From Conservatibacter flavescens (GTDB lineage Bacteria > Pseudomonadota > Gammaproteobacteria > Enterobacterales > Pasteurellaceae): a stretch of DNA of 64,000 nucleotides. A model generated the notes under the pieces. It saw only the letters and a list, made by a program, of their open reading frames with translations. It had not been told where the DNA came from and did no database searches. Positions 1 to 9,274 of the stretch are shown here, piece by piece. The stretch spans positions 60,118 to 124,117 of the forward strand of contig NZ_PHHA01000014.1 of assembly GCF_002795425.1 (NCBI RefSeq), written 5' to 3'. The position numbers and the translations under genes are program-made. The stretch's first letter is position 1; each line of letters starts with the position of its first letter.

Positions 1-130
1 ACTGTACTGCTTCACCTTTTTTCAAACTTCCAGTGATAGCATCTAAAGTTGCTTCTAAAGCTGCTTTAGCTTGTTTCTTGTTTAATTCAGCAGCACTTGC
101 GATAGCATCAATTAAATCAGTTTTATTCAT
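1..130 (-). CDS. hupA: DNA-binding protein HU (partial, C-terminus off the window)
   Basis: The visible N-terminal 43 residues begin [11 protein letters not shown] and continue through an alanine/lysine-rich helical segment, the typical start of HU, a small histone-like protein that bends DNA. The ATG is at 128-130, preceded by the ribosome-binding stretch AGAGGG. The reading frame runs off the left edge. The order nudC-hemE-yjaG-hupA matches E. coli, which supports HU-alpha over HU-beta. The 164 bases upstream (131-294) hold no gene and should contain its promoter, but I see no clear -35/-10 pair. Confidence 0.9.
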   Translation of the reverse strand, partial: MNKTDLIDAIASAAELNKKQAKAALEATLDAITGSLKKGEAVQ

Positions 131-294
131 AATAATAATTACCCTCTAGATTTTGTATCAAAAACTAAATTAGTCGAATCAAGAAATTCCTTTCTATCAT
201 ACGTCTATTTAAAACTGTTGTGTACACAGCGGAGTTAAGCTTAATCTAACTTTTATCGAATGAAAAGTAATATCTGCTAAAAATGCTAAAAAAA

Positions 295-891
295 TCACAT
301 TTCTGGCATAATTTCGACCCCAATATTGCTGACCCCCTCATTTCTTAGGGTATTTTTCAAGGAAATCAACAATTCCGTATCTCTTTCATCACATTCATTT
401 AACGCTCGATAAATCGCCCATTGTACGTCCAATTCCTGCTGAATTTCATCTGTGCCCTTTAATTCAGCTTCTGATAATTCCTTATCTTGCTGAGTTTCTA
501 AATAACCAATCACGGTGTGTAATGAATTAAGACTAATCTTGATCGAACGCTCAATATATTCACCCGCAATTAGGGCATGCAACAATTCGGATAGGCTTTC
601 ACACGCATCCAATGCCGGCACTACACCATAAAAATCATAATTGTTCACATCTGGAATAATCGTTTCCAATTTTTCCAATTGATTATCAAAGTTAATTTTT
701 GCCCCTTTTACCGTCAAATATTCCCAAACTAAATTGAGAATATTTTGGTAAGTGTTTGCCAACTCCAATTGTTCTGTCATTTGACAAAATAAACGAAAAT
801 TCGGCAACATACGCTCACATAAGCTGGCCATAAACCCTAAACTTTGCCAGCTTTCAAATTTTTCTAAACGCTTATGAATCGGATTTCGCAT
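295..891 (-). CDS. yjaG: YjaG family protein (DUF416)
   Basis: This 198-residue protein matches the DUF416/YjaG family in length and in its opening (MRNPIHKRLEKFESW, then SLCERMLPNFRLF). It is a helical cytoplasmic protein of unknown function. It follows hemE by 17 bp on the same strand and precedes hupA, the same neighbourhood as in E. coli, where nfi also lies between hemE and yjaG; nfi is absent here. I infer co-transcription with nudC and hemE. Confidence 0.88.
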   Translation of the reverse strand: MRNPIHKRLEKFESWQSLGFMASLCERMLPNFRLFCQMTEQLELANTYQNILNLVWEYLTVKGAKINFDNQLEKLETIIPDVNNYDFYGVVPALDACESLSELLHALIAGEYIERSIKISLNSLHTVIGYLETQQDKELSEAELKGTDEIQQELDVQWAIYRALNECDERDTELLISLKNTLRNEGVSNIGVEIMPEM

Positions 892-908
892 ACTAGGCCA
901 CCTTACGT

Positions 909-1973
909 TTATTTATGATACGCTTGAGAAAGCTGATGAATACTGTCAACTAACACTTTAGGGCTTTCTACAGGCACATCTTGATGAATACCATGCCCCA
1001 AATTAAACACATGCCCACTACCTTGTCCAAAATCGGCTAAAATCGACCGCACTTCTTGTTCAATACGTGGTGCGGGAGCATATAATATGGAAGGATCCAT
1101 ATTGCCTTGTAAAGCTACTTTATGCCCAACACGCGCACGCGCATCTGCAATATTCACCGTCCAATCCAAACCTAAAGCATCACACCCCGTATCAGCCATC
1201 GCCTCTAACCATAGTCCACCGCCTTTGGTAAATAACGTTACAGGGACTTTACGGCCATCATGTTCGCGAATTAAGCCATCTACAATTTGATGCATATACT
1301 GCAATGAAAAATCAAGATAATCACGATGAGCCAATACGCCGCCCCATGTATCAAAAATCATCACTGCCTGGGCGCCAGCCTTAATTTGTGCATTCAAATA
1401 TAAAATGACCGACTGCGCTAATTTATCAAGCAAACTATGCAATAAGTGCGGTTGTGTATATAGCATTTTTTTTATTTTAGTAAATGCTTTACTCGACCCC
1501 CCTTCAACCATATAAGTCGCCAATGTCCATGGACTACCTGAAAATCCAATTAACGGCACTTCGCCTTTTAGCTCGCGACGAATAGTACGTACGGCATTCA
1601 TCACATATTGCAACTCTTGCTCAGGATCGGGAATCGGCAAATTATCCACCGCGCTTTTATTTTCAATTGGCTTCGCAAATTTAGGCCCTTCGCCCGCCCC
1701 AAAGCTTAGGCCTAGCCCCATAGCATCAGGAATGGTCAAAATATCGGAAAATAAAATAGCAGCATCAAGTGCATAACGACGTAAAGGTTGCAAAGTGACT
1801 TCGCAAGCCAATTCCGCATTACGGCATAAAGACATAAAGTCTCCAGCTTGTGCGCGAGTGGCTTTATATTCCGGTAAATAACGTCCTGCTTGACGCATCA
1901 TCCATACCGGAGTCATATCCACCGGCTCACGCAATAACGCTTTTAAATAGCGATCATTTTTTAAGGTTGTCAT
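909..1973 (-). CDS. hemE: uroporphyrinogen decarboxylase
   Basis: HemE converts uroporphyrinogen III to coproporphyrinogen III by four decarboxylations in heme biosynthesis in the cytoplasm. The 354 residues match the usual length. Family marks seen: the N-terminal [16 protein letters not shown] segment, which carries the substrate-binding arginines, then [28 protein letters not shown] and the C-terminal NLGHGI. It starts 3 bp after the nudC stop and runs into yjaG 17 bp later, so these three form one minus-strand operon. Confidence 0.97.
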   Translation of the reverse strand: MTTLKNDRYLKALLREPVDMTPVWMMRQAGRYLPEYKATRAQAGDFMSLCRNAELACEVTLQPLRRYALDAAILFSDILTIPDAMGLGLSFGAGEGPKFAKPIENKSAVDNLPIPDPEQELQYVMNAVRTIRRELKGEVPLIGFSGSPWTLATYMVEGGSSKAFTKIKKMLYTQPHLLHSLLDKLAQSVILYLNAQIKAGAQAVMIFDTWGGVLAHRDYLDFSLQYMHQIVDGLIREHDGRKVPVTLFTKGGGLWLEAMADTGCDALGLDWTVNIADARARVGHKVALQGNMDPSILYAPAPRIEQEVRSILADFGQGSGHVFNLGHGIHQDVPVESPKVLVDSIHQLSQAYHK

Positions 1974-1976
1974 TGT

Positions 1977-2753
1977 TTAATCTTCTCGTTTACATATAGC
2001 TAAAGTAGCTTCAATCAGTTTTCTTGCAATAGTGCCTTGAGGCGGTATTTCTGGCAGTGGCTGACGACAGTCAAACCATTGGGCATCATGAATTTCAGCT
2101 TCTTGTAAGCGAATTTCCCCGCTGTCATATTCTGCTAAAAAACCAACCATTTGTGAATTAGGAAACGCCCATGGCTGACTACCAAAATATTGAATATTTT
2201 TAACTTTAATGCCCGTTTCTTCAAACACTTCACGCGCAACCGTTTGTTCAAAACTTTCTCCGACTTCGACGAAACCCGCTAGAGTAGTATATATTTTGCT
2301 TTCAATATGACGTTTATGATTGGCCAATAAAATGTCTTTGCCACGACGTACCGCAACAATAATAGATGGACAAATCACAGGATATGCCCGAAAACCACAA
2401 GCATCACAGTGTACCGCCCATTCATCTTGCGCTAAATCCGTTTTCGAACCACACTTGCCACAAAATTGATGGGTTTTAAAAAAATAATTGAGTTCAACGC
2501 CACGACTTAACAGATTAAAAGTCTGTTCCGGTAACACAAGCTGATCACGTAACGACACATATTCACGTTCCTCCTCATGTTCCGCAACCAACCAAAGGGG
2601 TTGGTTATCCATTGTACCGATAATCATGCCCTGTTGACCCAACCAAGGGAAAGCATCAGCACGCCCACAGGGCAATTTGCCCTCAATTAAATAAATTGCC
2701 GATCCCTGAGTTAATAGCCAATAACCCTGATCATTTGCTTGAATCGTTTGCAT
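1977..2753 (-). CDS. nudC: NAD-capped RNA / NADH pyrophosphatase
   Basis: This 258-residue Nudix hydrolase has the NudC architecture: an N-terminal domain, a zinc ribbon with four cysteines (CGKCG and CDACG, around residues 98-119), and a Nudix box GFVEVGESFEQTVAREVFEE with the catalytic glutamates. The C-terminal SQPWAFPNSQMVGF is the NudC signature that distinguishes it from other Nudix enzymes. Known activity is hydrolysis of NADH and removal of NAD caps from RNA. It is the first gene of the nudC-hemE-yjaG operon. Confidence 0.95.
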   Translation of the reverse strand: MQTIQANDQGYWLLTQGSAIYLIEGKLPCGRADAFPWLGQQGMIIGTMDNQPLWLVAEHEEEREYVSLRDQLVLPEQTFNLLSRGVELNYFFKTHQFCGKCGSKTDLAQDEWAVHCDACGFRAYPVICPSIIVAVRRGKDILLANHKRHIESKIYTTLAGFVEVGESFEQTVAREVFEETGIKVKNIQYFGSQPWAFPNSQMVGFLAEYDSGEIRLQEAEIHDAQWFDCRQPLPEIPPQGTIARKLIEATLAICKRED

Positions 2754-2771
2754 AATTTCCCTCGAATAGAC

Positions 2772-2802
2772 AAAAAGTGCGGTAAAAATGACCGCACTTT
2801 TT
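2772..2802 (-). terminator. inverted USS pair acting as the gpt terminator
   Basis: Two uptake sequences in opposite orientation (2775-2783 and 2791-2799) give perfect 12-bp arms with a 7-base loop. On the minus strand the second arm ends in a T run. It lies just after gpt (ends 2810) and before nudC starts (2753), so it should terminate gpt. Confidence 0.85.
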
Positions 2803-2809
2803 TACAGAA

Positions 2810-3271
2810 TTATTTACGGGAAAGTGGTGGCACAAAGGTAATGCCCATATCCCAAGGTTGTTCAATCCAGGTATTTTGTGGAATATCAATAATATAATCG
2901 TCTACAAGTTCTGCGCCTGCTGGTTTAGCAAATACCGTCACAAACTTCGCTTGCGGATACATCTCACGAATAGCTCGTGCAGTATTCCCCGTATCCACTA
3001 AATCATCAACCACAATCCAACCTGTGCCATCACCAATTTCAGCCTTATGTAACACACGTAAATCACTCTGCTGATCATGATCATAGCTCGCGATACAAAC
3101 CGTTTCTACATGACGTACACCTAACTCACGGGCTAATACCGCCGCCGGAAATAAACCACCACGACTCACTGCCACAATGCCTTTCCACTGAGAAGCCGGC
3201 AATAAACGCTCTGCTAATTTACGTGCATGCATATGGAACATATCCCATGTCACAACATATTTTTCGCTCAT
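2810..3271 (-). CDS. gpt: xanthine-guanine phosphoribosyltransferase
   Basis: Gpt salvages guanine and xanthine by attaching them to PRPP. The start at 3271 ([12 protein letters not shown]) gives 153 residues, matching E. coli Gpt; the frame is open for 22 more codons upstream but those are not conserved and the AAGGTG ribosome-binding stretch sits at the chosen start. The PRPP-binding loop is [16 protein letters not shown], and [12 protein letters not shown] is the upstream PRTase loop. It is divergent from pepD, as in E. coli, but here an extra acetyltransferase gene sits between them. Confidence 0.96.
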   Translation of the reverse strand: MSEKYVVTWDMFHMHARKLAERLLPASQWKGIVAVSRGGLFPAAVLARELGVRHVETVCIASYDHDQQSDLRVLHKAEIGDGTGWIVVDDLVDTGNTARAIREMYPQAKFVTVFAKPAGAELVDDYIIDIPQNTWIEQPWDMGITFVPPLSRK

Positions 3272-3411
3272 AAAACACACCTTTTCAATTATATCTAAAA
3301 TAAAATTGTGTAAGGATAACCTGAAATTGTGTTTCATGCCACTGATCTAGTTATTTTTTTTATCCAATAAATACTGCATAACTTACAAAAAAGAAAATAA
3401 AAGTAAACTAA

Positions 3412-3454
3412 TGTGATCATTGCCACACACTTTCTCTTATTTTAGTCCTATAAT
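3412..3454 (+). promoter_or_regulatory. possible CRP site and -10 element upstream of the rimL-like gene
   Basis: TGTGATCATTGCCACA (3412-3427) matches the CRP consensus TGTGA-N6-TCACA with one mismatch. A perfect TATAAT follows at 3449-3454. If transcription starts near 3461, the CRP site is centred at about -41.5, the class II activator position, which would explain why there is no good -35 box. The site could also act on gpt, read the other way. Confidence 0.45.
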
Positions 3455-3597
3455 CATTATGCACTTGATGTCATAAGTTCAACCATACTAAATAATTACT
3501 AACAATTAAGGAGGTTTCTATAGGAGGCGGATTAGGTATATAGGGTGGCTTCAACCAATCACAGAAAGAAAAAACAAATGAAATGAGGCTAAGAGAT

Positions 3598-4134
3598 ATG
3601 GATATAATTAGAAAAGAAATAAATACGTGTAATATAGATCTTCATCCTGCAGCAGAAAAATATGCTCAGGATATTTTCGACATAATAATAACGCATAAAA
3701 AATATTTAGCTATGTTTTTAGACTGGGTTAATAACATTAACAATATCAATGAGATATTATCATTTTTATCAAAAAGCAAATCCGACTTTGGTAAAAAATC
3801 AAATATATACATTATTGAATTTAAGAATAAAATTGTTGGTGTTATATCATTGAACTCAATAGATAAGCATAAAAGAGAAGCTGACATTGGCTATTGGATC
3901 TCTCCTGACTATGAAGGATTAGGTATTATATCTAAAAGCCTGCAAACCATGATTGATAAACACAGTCATGAAATTAAAAAATTTATTCTCAAATGTGCAG
4001 TTTTTAATACAAGAAGTAATATGGTTGCCTTAAGAAATGGTTTTTCTTACGACTGTATTATACATAAAGGGGAAATAATAAATGGGGTTTATCATGACCA
4101 AAATCAATATTATAAATGCTCCTCACTCAAATAA
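3598..4134 (+). CDS. RimL-like GNAT N-acetyltransferase
   Basis: A 178-residue GNAT protein most like the RimL/RimJ branch, which acetylates the N-terminal serine of ribosomal protein L12. Seen: IIEFKNKIVGVISLN, then ADIGYWISPDYEGLGI (acetyl-CoA motif A), then CAVFNTRSNMVALRNGFSYD, all in the same order and spacing as E. coli RimL. I chose ATG 3598, with GAGG 9 bases upstream, because it aligns with RimL; an in-frame ATG at 3583 is the alternative. The gene is much more AT-rich than gpt and pepD on either side, which suggests transfer. Its real substrate is unknown. Confidence 0.72.
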   Translation: MDIIRKEINTCNIDLHPAAEKYAQDIFDIIITHKKYLAMFLDWVNNINNINEILSFLSKSKSDFGKKSNIYIIEFKNKIVGVISLNSIDKHKREADIGYWISPDYEGLGIISKSLQTMIDKHSHEIKKFILKCAVFNTRSNMVALRNGFSYDCIIHKGEIINGVYHDQNQYYKCSSLK

Positions 4135-4204
4135 AGACTATTATCTCTATGTCTAATCTTGTAAAATAGTTTATAAATTAACCCTTAAACATACAGGTAA
4201 TAAA

Positions 4205-5665
4205 ATGTCAACAATACAATCATTACAACCTCATTTATTATGGCAGTGGTTTGCTCAACTTTGTGCGATTCCACACCCTTCTCATCACGAAGAACAGGTT
4301 GCTAAGTTCATGTTAGATTGGGCAAAACAACAAGGCTTGTACGCGGAACGTGATGAAGCAGGTAATGTATTAATCCGCAAACCCGCTACAGCAGGTATGG
4401 AAGATCGTAAGGGAATTGCATTACAAGCGCATTTAGATATGGTGCCTCAAGCCAATGAAGGGACTGTGCATGATTTTACCAAAGATCCTATTCAACCTTA
4501 TATTGATGGTGAATGGGTCAAAGCAAAAGGCACAACATTAGGTGCTGATAATGGTATAGGTTTAGCTTCCGCCATGGCTGTGTTAGAAAGTACAGACTTA
4601 GCGCATCCCGAATTAGAAGTGTTATTGACTATGACTGAAGAAGCGGGCATGGACGGTGCGAAAGGGTTGCGCCCGAATTGGCTGACTAGCCCAATCATGA
4701 TCAATACCGATACTGAAGAAAACGGTGAAATTTATATGGGTTGTGCCGGTGGATTAGATGCTAATGCAGAAATGCCGGTTGAACTGGAAGCGAATTCCTT
4801 TACCCATAGTTACCAACTGGTGTTAAAAGGGCTACGTGGCGGCCATTCTGGGGGAGATATTCATACAGGGCGCGCCAATGCCATTAAAGTATTAGCCCGT
4901 TTTTTGGCAGAATTTAGCCAAAAACAACCGCACTTTGCCTTTGGATTAAGCGATATTCGCGGGGGTTCTGTTCGTAATGCGATTCCGCGCGAAGCATTCG
5001 CGACTCTTCATTTTAATGGTGATGTTGCACAACTCAAAAGCGCGGTTGAAAAATTTGAAATTTTACTGCAACAAGAACTCGCATTGGCAGAGCCTAGTTT
5101 GACACTCACGCTCGCTGAAACCGCTAAAACAACACACGTCTTTAACCATCATTCCACCCAAACGGTTATTCATTGGTTAAATAGCTTGCCTAATGGGGTG
5201 ATCCGTAATAGTGATGTGGTAGAGGGTGTGGTAGAAACCTCCCTAAGTTTAGGGGTACTACAGACAACAGAAACCAAAGTACACGCCATTATTTTAATAC
5301 GTTCACTGATCGAAAGTGGTAAAGAATATGTACAAAGTCAATTACAGTCTTTAACTGAAATGCTGGGTGGTCATGTGGCATTTAGTGGCAATTATCCAGG
5401 CTGGGCGCCTCATTCTGACTCTGAAATCATGCAGCTCACAAAAACGCTATATGATGAAGTACTGGGCTATGAATCAGTCGTGAAAGTGATTCATGCGGGT
5501 TTAGAGTGTGGATTAATTAAAGAAAAATATCCAAACATTGATGTAGTTTCCATCGGCCCAACTATTCATAACGCTCACTCACCTGATGAAAAAGTGCATA
5601 TTCCCGCTGTGCAAATTTATTGGGAATTACTGAGCAAAATTTTAGCGAATGCACCGAAGAAGTAA
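4205..5665 (+). CDS. pepD: aminoacyl-histidine dipeptidase (peptidase D)
   Basis: PepD is a cytosolic M20-family zinc dipeptidase that cleaves carnosine and other Xaa-His dipeptides. At 486 residues it matches the E. coli enzyme. Metal-site segments are visible: [45 protein letters not shown] and, near the C-terminus, [19 protein letters not shown] marks the lid/dimerisation domain. It ends in the palindrome at 5700-5738, which probably serves as its terminator. Confidence 0.96.
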   Translation: MSTIQSLQPHLLWQWFAQLCAIPHPSHHEEQVAKFMLDWAKQQGLYAERDEAGNVLIRKPATAGMEDRKGIALQAHLDMVPQANEGTVHDFTKDPIQPYIDGEWVKAKGTTLGADNGIGLASAMAVLESTDLAHPELEVLLTMTEEAGMDGAKGLRPNWLTSPIMINTDTEENGEIYMGCAGGLDANAEMPVELEANSFTHSYQLVLKGLRGGHSGGDIHTGRANAIKVLARFLAEFSQKQPHFAFGLSDIRGGSVRNAIPREAFATLHFNGDVAQLKSAVEKFEILLQQELALAEPSLTLTLAETAKTTHVFNHHSTQTVIHWLNSLPNGVIRNSDVVEGVVETSLSLGVLQTTETKVHAIILIRSLIESGKEYVQSQLQSLTEMLGGHVAFSGNYPGWAPHSDSEIMQLTKTLYDEVLGYESVVKVIHAGLECGLIKEKYPNIDVVSIGPTIHNAHSPDEKVHIPAVQIYWELLSKILANAPKK

Positions 5666-5699
5666 AAGGGAAGTGTGAAAAAAGAGTGGTCATTCGTTC

Positions 5700-5738
5700 G
5701 TAGGTTGGATTAAGGCAATAATTGCCTATCCAACCTAC
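5700..5738. repeat. long palindrome between convergent pepD and ilvA
   Basis: GTAGGTTGGAT (5700-5710) pairs with ATCCAACCTAC (5728-5738), and the inside continues with AGGCAAT/ATTGCCT, leaving only a two-base bulge. The nearly perfect stem of about 18 bp lies between two converging genes and can act as a bidirectional terminator. The GTAGGTTGGAT motif resembles dispersed REP-like palindromes known from many proteobacteria; compare 63981-64000. Confidence 0.7.
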
Positions 5739-5751
5739 ACATCACTTAAAC

Positions 5752-7278
5752 TTATCCTAAAAAATAACGGTAAGCCACACTATCTGTCACATCTTGATAC
5801 GCATAACCTAACTCGTCTAAATGTTGGTTAAATGCATCAAGGCTATCATCAGAGAATTGTACACCGGCAAGGACATTACCATAATCTGCACCATGCGCAC
5901 GATAATGGAATAAAGAAATATTCCATTGGCTCCCTAATGTTTCCAGGAATTTTAACAATGCGCCTTTTTGCTCTGGAAACTCGAAAGAATATAACCGCTC
6001 TTTTAGATCACTTGATGAACGGCCGCCGATCATATAGCGAATATGGGTTTTCGCCATTTCATCTTCCGACATATCTTCCACATCATAGCCACCTTGTTGG
6101 AGCTGAGCAATAATATCTAATTTCTCCTGCTCACCGCTCACACGCACCCCTACAAAAATACAGGCTTTCGCATTATTTGCATAGCGATAGTTAAACTCCG
6201 TTACTGCGCGCTCACCTAATAATTTAAGAAAGCGCAAAAAGCTTCCCTTTTCTTCTGGAATTGTCACAGCTAGCAAAGCTTCATGCTTTTCACCAATTTC
6301 ACAACGTTCTGATACATAGCGTAAGGTGTGAAAATTCAGATTTGCCCCCGATAAAATATTCACTAAGGTTTCCCCTTGAATATTATTTTCTTTGACATAT
6401 TTCTTTAATCCCGCTAAGGATAACGCACCCGATGGCTCCGCCACCGCACGTACATTCTCAAACATATCTTTTAGTGCTGAACAAATTTCATCATTATCCA
6501 CCAACACCACATCATCCACATACTGCTGGCACACTCGAAATGTTTCATCACCAATACGTTTTACTGCAACACCATCAGCAAATAATCCCACTCGCTCTAA
6601 ATCCACAGGTTTACCTGCTTTAAGTGCCGCATATAAACAAGCGGAATCCTTACTTTCCACACCAATTACTTTAATCTCTGGCATCAATTGTTTAATTAAT
6701 ACCGCAACACCTGCAATTAGCCCTCCCCCTCCGACTGGCACAAACACACGATCGATTTGGGTATTTTGTTGCAATAATTCCATACCTAATGACCCTTGCC
6801 CCGCAATAACAGCCGGATGGTCAAAAGGTGGAATAAAAGTCATATTTTTGCTTTGAGATAAAGCAATGGCATGGGCTTTCGCTTCATCAAAGTTAGCCCC
6901 GTATAGTAACACTTCTCCACCAAAACCCCGTACCGCTTCCACTTTAATGCTAGGTGTATTTTGTGGCATAACAATTAATGCGCGTAAACCTAAGGTTTTG
7001 GCCGATAAAGCCACACCCTGCGCATGATTCCCCGCAGAGGCTGTAATCACCCCAGCGGCTTTTTGCTCTGCGCTCAATCCTGCGATCATCGCAATAGCAC
7101 CACGTAATTTAAAACTGTGTACCGGCTGACGATCTTCACGCTTCACAAAAATCTGATTACCCAAGCGCTCGGATAATTTGCTCATAGGTTGTAAAGGCGT
7201 AACTTGTGCCAATTCATATACTTTTGCACTCAATACGGCGCGTAAATAGTCGTTGCCGGTTAAAGAGGTATTGCTCAT
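5752..7278 (-). CDS. ilvA: threonine deaminase, biosynthetic
   Basis: IlvA makes 2-oxobutanoate from threonine, the first step of isoleucine synthesis. The 508-residue length and two C-terminal ACT-like regulatory domains (roughly residues 325-508) identify the biosynthetic, isoleucine-inhibited form. The PLP lysine is in PVHSFKLRGA; TASAGNHAQGVA and VPVGGGGLIAG bind the cofactor phosphate. It is monocistronic here, without a visible leader peptide or the usual ilvGMED neighbours. Confidence 0.97.
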   Translation of the reverse strand: MSNTSLTGNDYLRAVLSAKVYELAQVTPLQPMSKLSERLGNQIFVKREDRQPVHSFKLRGAIAMIAGLSAEQKAAGVITASAGNHAQGVALSAKTLGLRALIVMPQNTPSIKVEAVRGFGGEVLLYGANFDEAKAHAIALSQSKNMTFIPPFDHPAVIAGQGSLGMELLQQNTQIDRVFVPVGGGGLIAGVAVLIKQLMPEIKVIGVESKDSACLYAALKAGKPVDLERVGLFADGVAVKRIGDETFRVCQQYVDDVVLVDNDEICSALKDMFENVRAVAEPSGALSLAGLKKYVKENNIQGETLVNILSGANLNFHTLRYVSERCEIGEKHEALLAVTIPEEKGSFLRFLKLLGERAVTEFNYRYANNAKACIFVGVRVSGEQEKLDIIAQLQQGGYDVEDMSEDEMAKTHIRYMIGGRSSSDLKERLYSFEFPEQKGALLKFLETLGSQWNISLFHYRAHGADYGNVLAGVQFSDDSLDAFNQHLDELGYAYQDVTDSVAYRYFLG

Positions 7279-7308
7279 GTTGTGTTCCGTTTTTATTCAC
7301 CTAATATA

Positions 7309-7353
7309 AAGTGCGGTCAATATTTAAAAAGTTTTTCATTTCCTACCGCACTT
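7309..7353 (-). terminator. inverted USS pair downstream of proS
   Basis: AAGTGCGGT at 7309-7317 and ACCGCACTT at 7345-7353 are separated by 27 bases. The pair sits between the end of proS (7360) and the start of ilvA (7278) and can form a stem in the proS transcript. The loop is long, so terminator strength is uncertain. Confidence 0.6.
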
Positions 7354-7359
7354 TTACCA

Positions 7360-9063
7360 TTATAAGCCCGCAAGAAAATCCATCAGTTGATCTTTGGCAA
7401 TCATTTTTTTCTCACCTGTACGGCGGTGTTTGTATTCTACTTCACCATTATCTAAATTTTTCTCGCCAATCACGATCATATGTGGCACACCGATTAATTC
7501 CATATCCGCAAACATCACACCTGGGCGTTCTTTTCGATCGTCAAAAATGACTTCAACGCCTTGTGCATTTAATGTGCGGTAAAGGTTTTCAGCAAATGCT
7601 TGTACTTTCTCTGATTTGTGCATATTCATCGGCACAATCGCCACTTTAAATGGCGCAATAGCATCTGGCCAAATAATGCCACGCTCATCATGATTTTGCT
7701 CAATCGCCGCCGCAACCACACGTGTCACACCAATCCCATAGCAACCCATAATCATCGTTAGGGGACGTCCATCTTCTCCTTGTACAGTAGCATTCATCGC
7801 TTCAGAATATTTTGTACCTAACTGAAAAATATGCCCAACTTCAATACCACGCTTAATCAATAACGTTCCTTTACCATCTGGACTAGGATCCCCTTCCACC
7901 ACATTACGCAGATCAGCCACTTCTGGCAAAGCAATATCTCTTTCCCAATTCACATTAAAATAATGTTTACCATCAATATTCGCCCCGCAAGCAAAATCAC
8001 TTAAATTCGCTACACTGCGATCGACAACCGCCGGAATAGGCAAATTAATCAGTCCTAATGATCCAACATTAGCACCAATCACCGATTTAATTTCGGCTTC
8101 ATCGGCAAACATTAAAGGACTTGCCACCAATCCGACTTTTTCGGCTTTGATTTCATTCAATTCATGATCACCCCGTAATACCAATGCTACCAACGGATGC
8201 TCCTCAGTCGCACCTTTTACAATCAAGGTTTTCACACTTTTTTCAATCGGCAAATTAAATTGTTCTACTAATTCATTAATTGTTTTCGCATTTGGCGTGT
8301 CTACCAATTCTAACCCTTTCGTTGCCGCTTGACGTTCTCCACCAACAGCGACAGCCTCCGCTAATTCAATATTTGCTGCAAAATCTGATTCTGTTGAAAA
8401 AACAATATCGTCTTCGCCACTTGCTGCTAAGACTTGGAATTCATGAGATGCGGATCCGCCGATAGAGCCTGTATCAGCTTGTACCGCACGAAAATCTAAC
8501 CCCAAACGATTAAAAATATTAGTATACGTTTGATACATGATGTCATAAGTTTCTTGAAGACTTTCATGAGTGGCATGGAATGAATAAGCATCTTTCATGA
8601 CAAATTCACGAGAACGCATAATACCGAAACGCGGGCGGACTTCATCACGGAATTTTGTTTGAATTTGATAAAAATTCAGTGGAAGTTGTTTATAAGAGCT
8701 AATTTCACGACGGGCTAAATCCGTAATGGCTTCTTCCGCTGTTGGACTTAAAATAAAATCACGCTCACCACGATCCTGAAAACGTAACAACTCTGGACCA
8801 TATTGATCCCAGCGTCCAGATTCTTGCCATAGTTCTGCCCCTTGCACTACAGGGATTTTCACTTCCAGAGCACATTTATTCATTTCTTCTCGAACAATTT
8901 GCTCGACTTTATTCACCACTCGCACACCTGTCGGCAACCAATTATATAAACCGGAAGCTGAGGGTCGGATCATACCTGCACGCAACATTAATTGATGACT
9001 CACGACTTGAGCATCGTTTGGGGTTTCTTTCAAAGTTGAAAATAAATATTGACTTGTACGCAT
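7360..9063 (-). CDS. proS: prolyl-tRNA synthetase
   Basis: ProS charges tRNA-Pro. The 567 residues and the insertion between motifs 2 and 3 (about residues 230-400, the domain that hydrolyses mischarged Ala-tRNA-Pro) mark the bacterial-type class II enzyme. Class II motifs: [20 protein letters not shown] near the N-terminus, then [21 protein letters not shown] and a C-terminal [14 protein letters not shown]. It is transcribed alone and is divergent from ggt. Confidence 0.97.
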   Translation of the reverse strand: MRTSQYLFSTLKETPNDAQVVSHQLMLRAGMIRPSASGLYNWLPTGVRVVNKVEQIVREEMNKCALEVKIPVVQGAELWQESGRWDQYGPELLRFQDRGERDFILSPTAEEAITDLARREISSYKQLPLNFYQIQTKFRDEVRPRFGIMRSREFVMKDAYSFHATHESLQETYDIMYQTYTNIFNRLGLDFRAVQADTGSIGGSASHEFQVLAASGEDDIVFSTESDFAANIELAEAVAVGGERQAATKGLELVDTPNAKTINELVEQFNLPIEKSVKTLIVKGATEEHPLVALVLRGDHELNEIKAEKVGLVASPLMFADEAEIKSVIGANVGSLGLINLPIPAVVDRSVANLSDFACGANIDGKHYFNVNWERDIALPEVADLRNVVEGDPSPDGKGTLLIKRGIEVGHIFQLGTKYSEAMNATVQGEDGRPLTMIMGCYGIGVTRVVAAAIEQNHDERGIIWPDAIAPFKVAIVPMNMHKSEKVQAFAENLYRTLNAQGVEVIFDDRKERPGVMFADMELIGVPHMIVIGEKNLDNGEVEYKHRRTGEKKMIAKDQLMDFLAGL

Positions 9064-9274
9064 TTAATTTGAATTCCTAAAATCAGTATCAATAAAATTG
9101 CGGCTAGTTTACCACTAGCGACCGTAAGCACAAAGGAATGAATAAAAGAAATCGAACGTTATTTTTTGTGACTAGGTTCAAAGTTATGGCATTGTGAACA
9201 AAATGTTATTGAATTTATTAAATAAAATGACTATGCTCAATACGCTATTTAGATTATCACGAGGAGTTAAATAC

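Noticed and set aside
9194..9274. Longer N-terminus of gamma-glutamyltransferase
   Set aside because: The extra 27 codons would put residues before the signal peptide and have no ribosome-binding site; GAGGAG is in front of ATG 9275.
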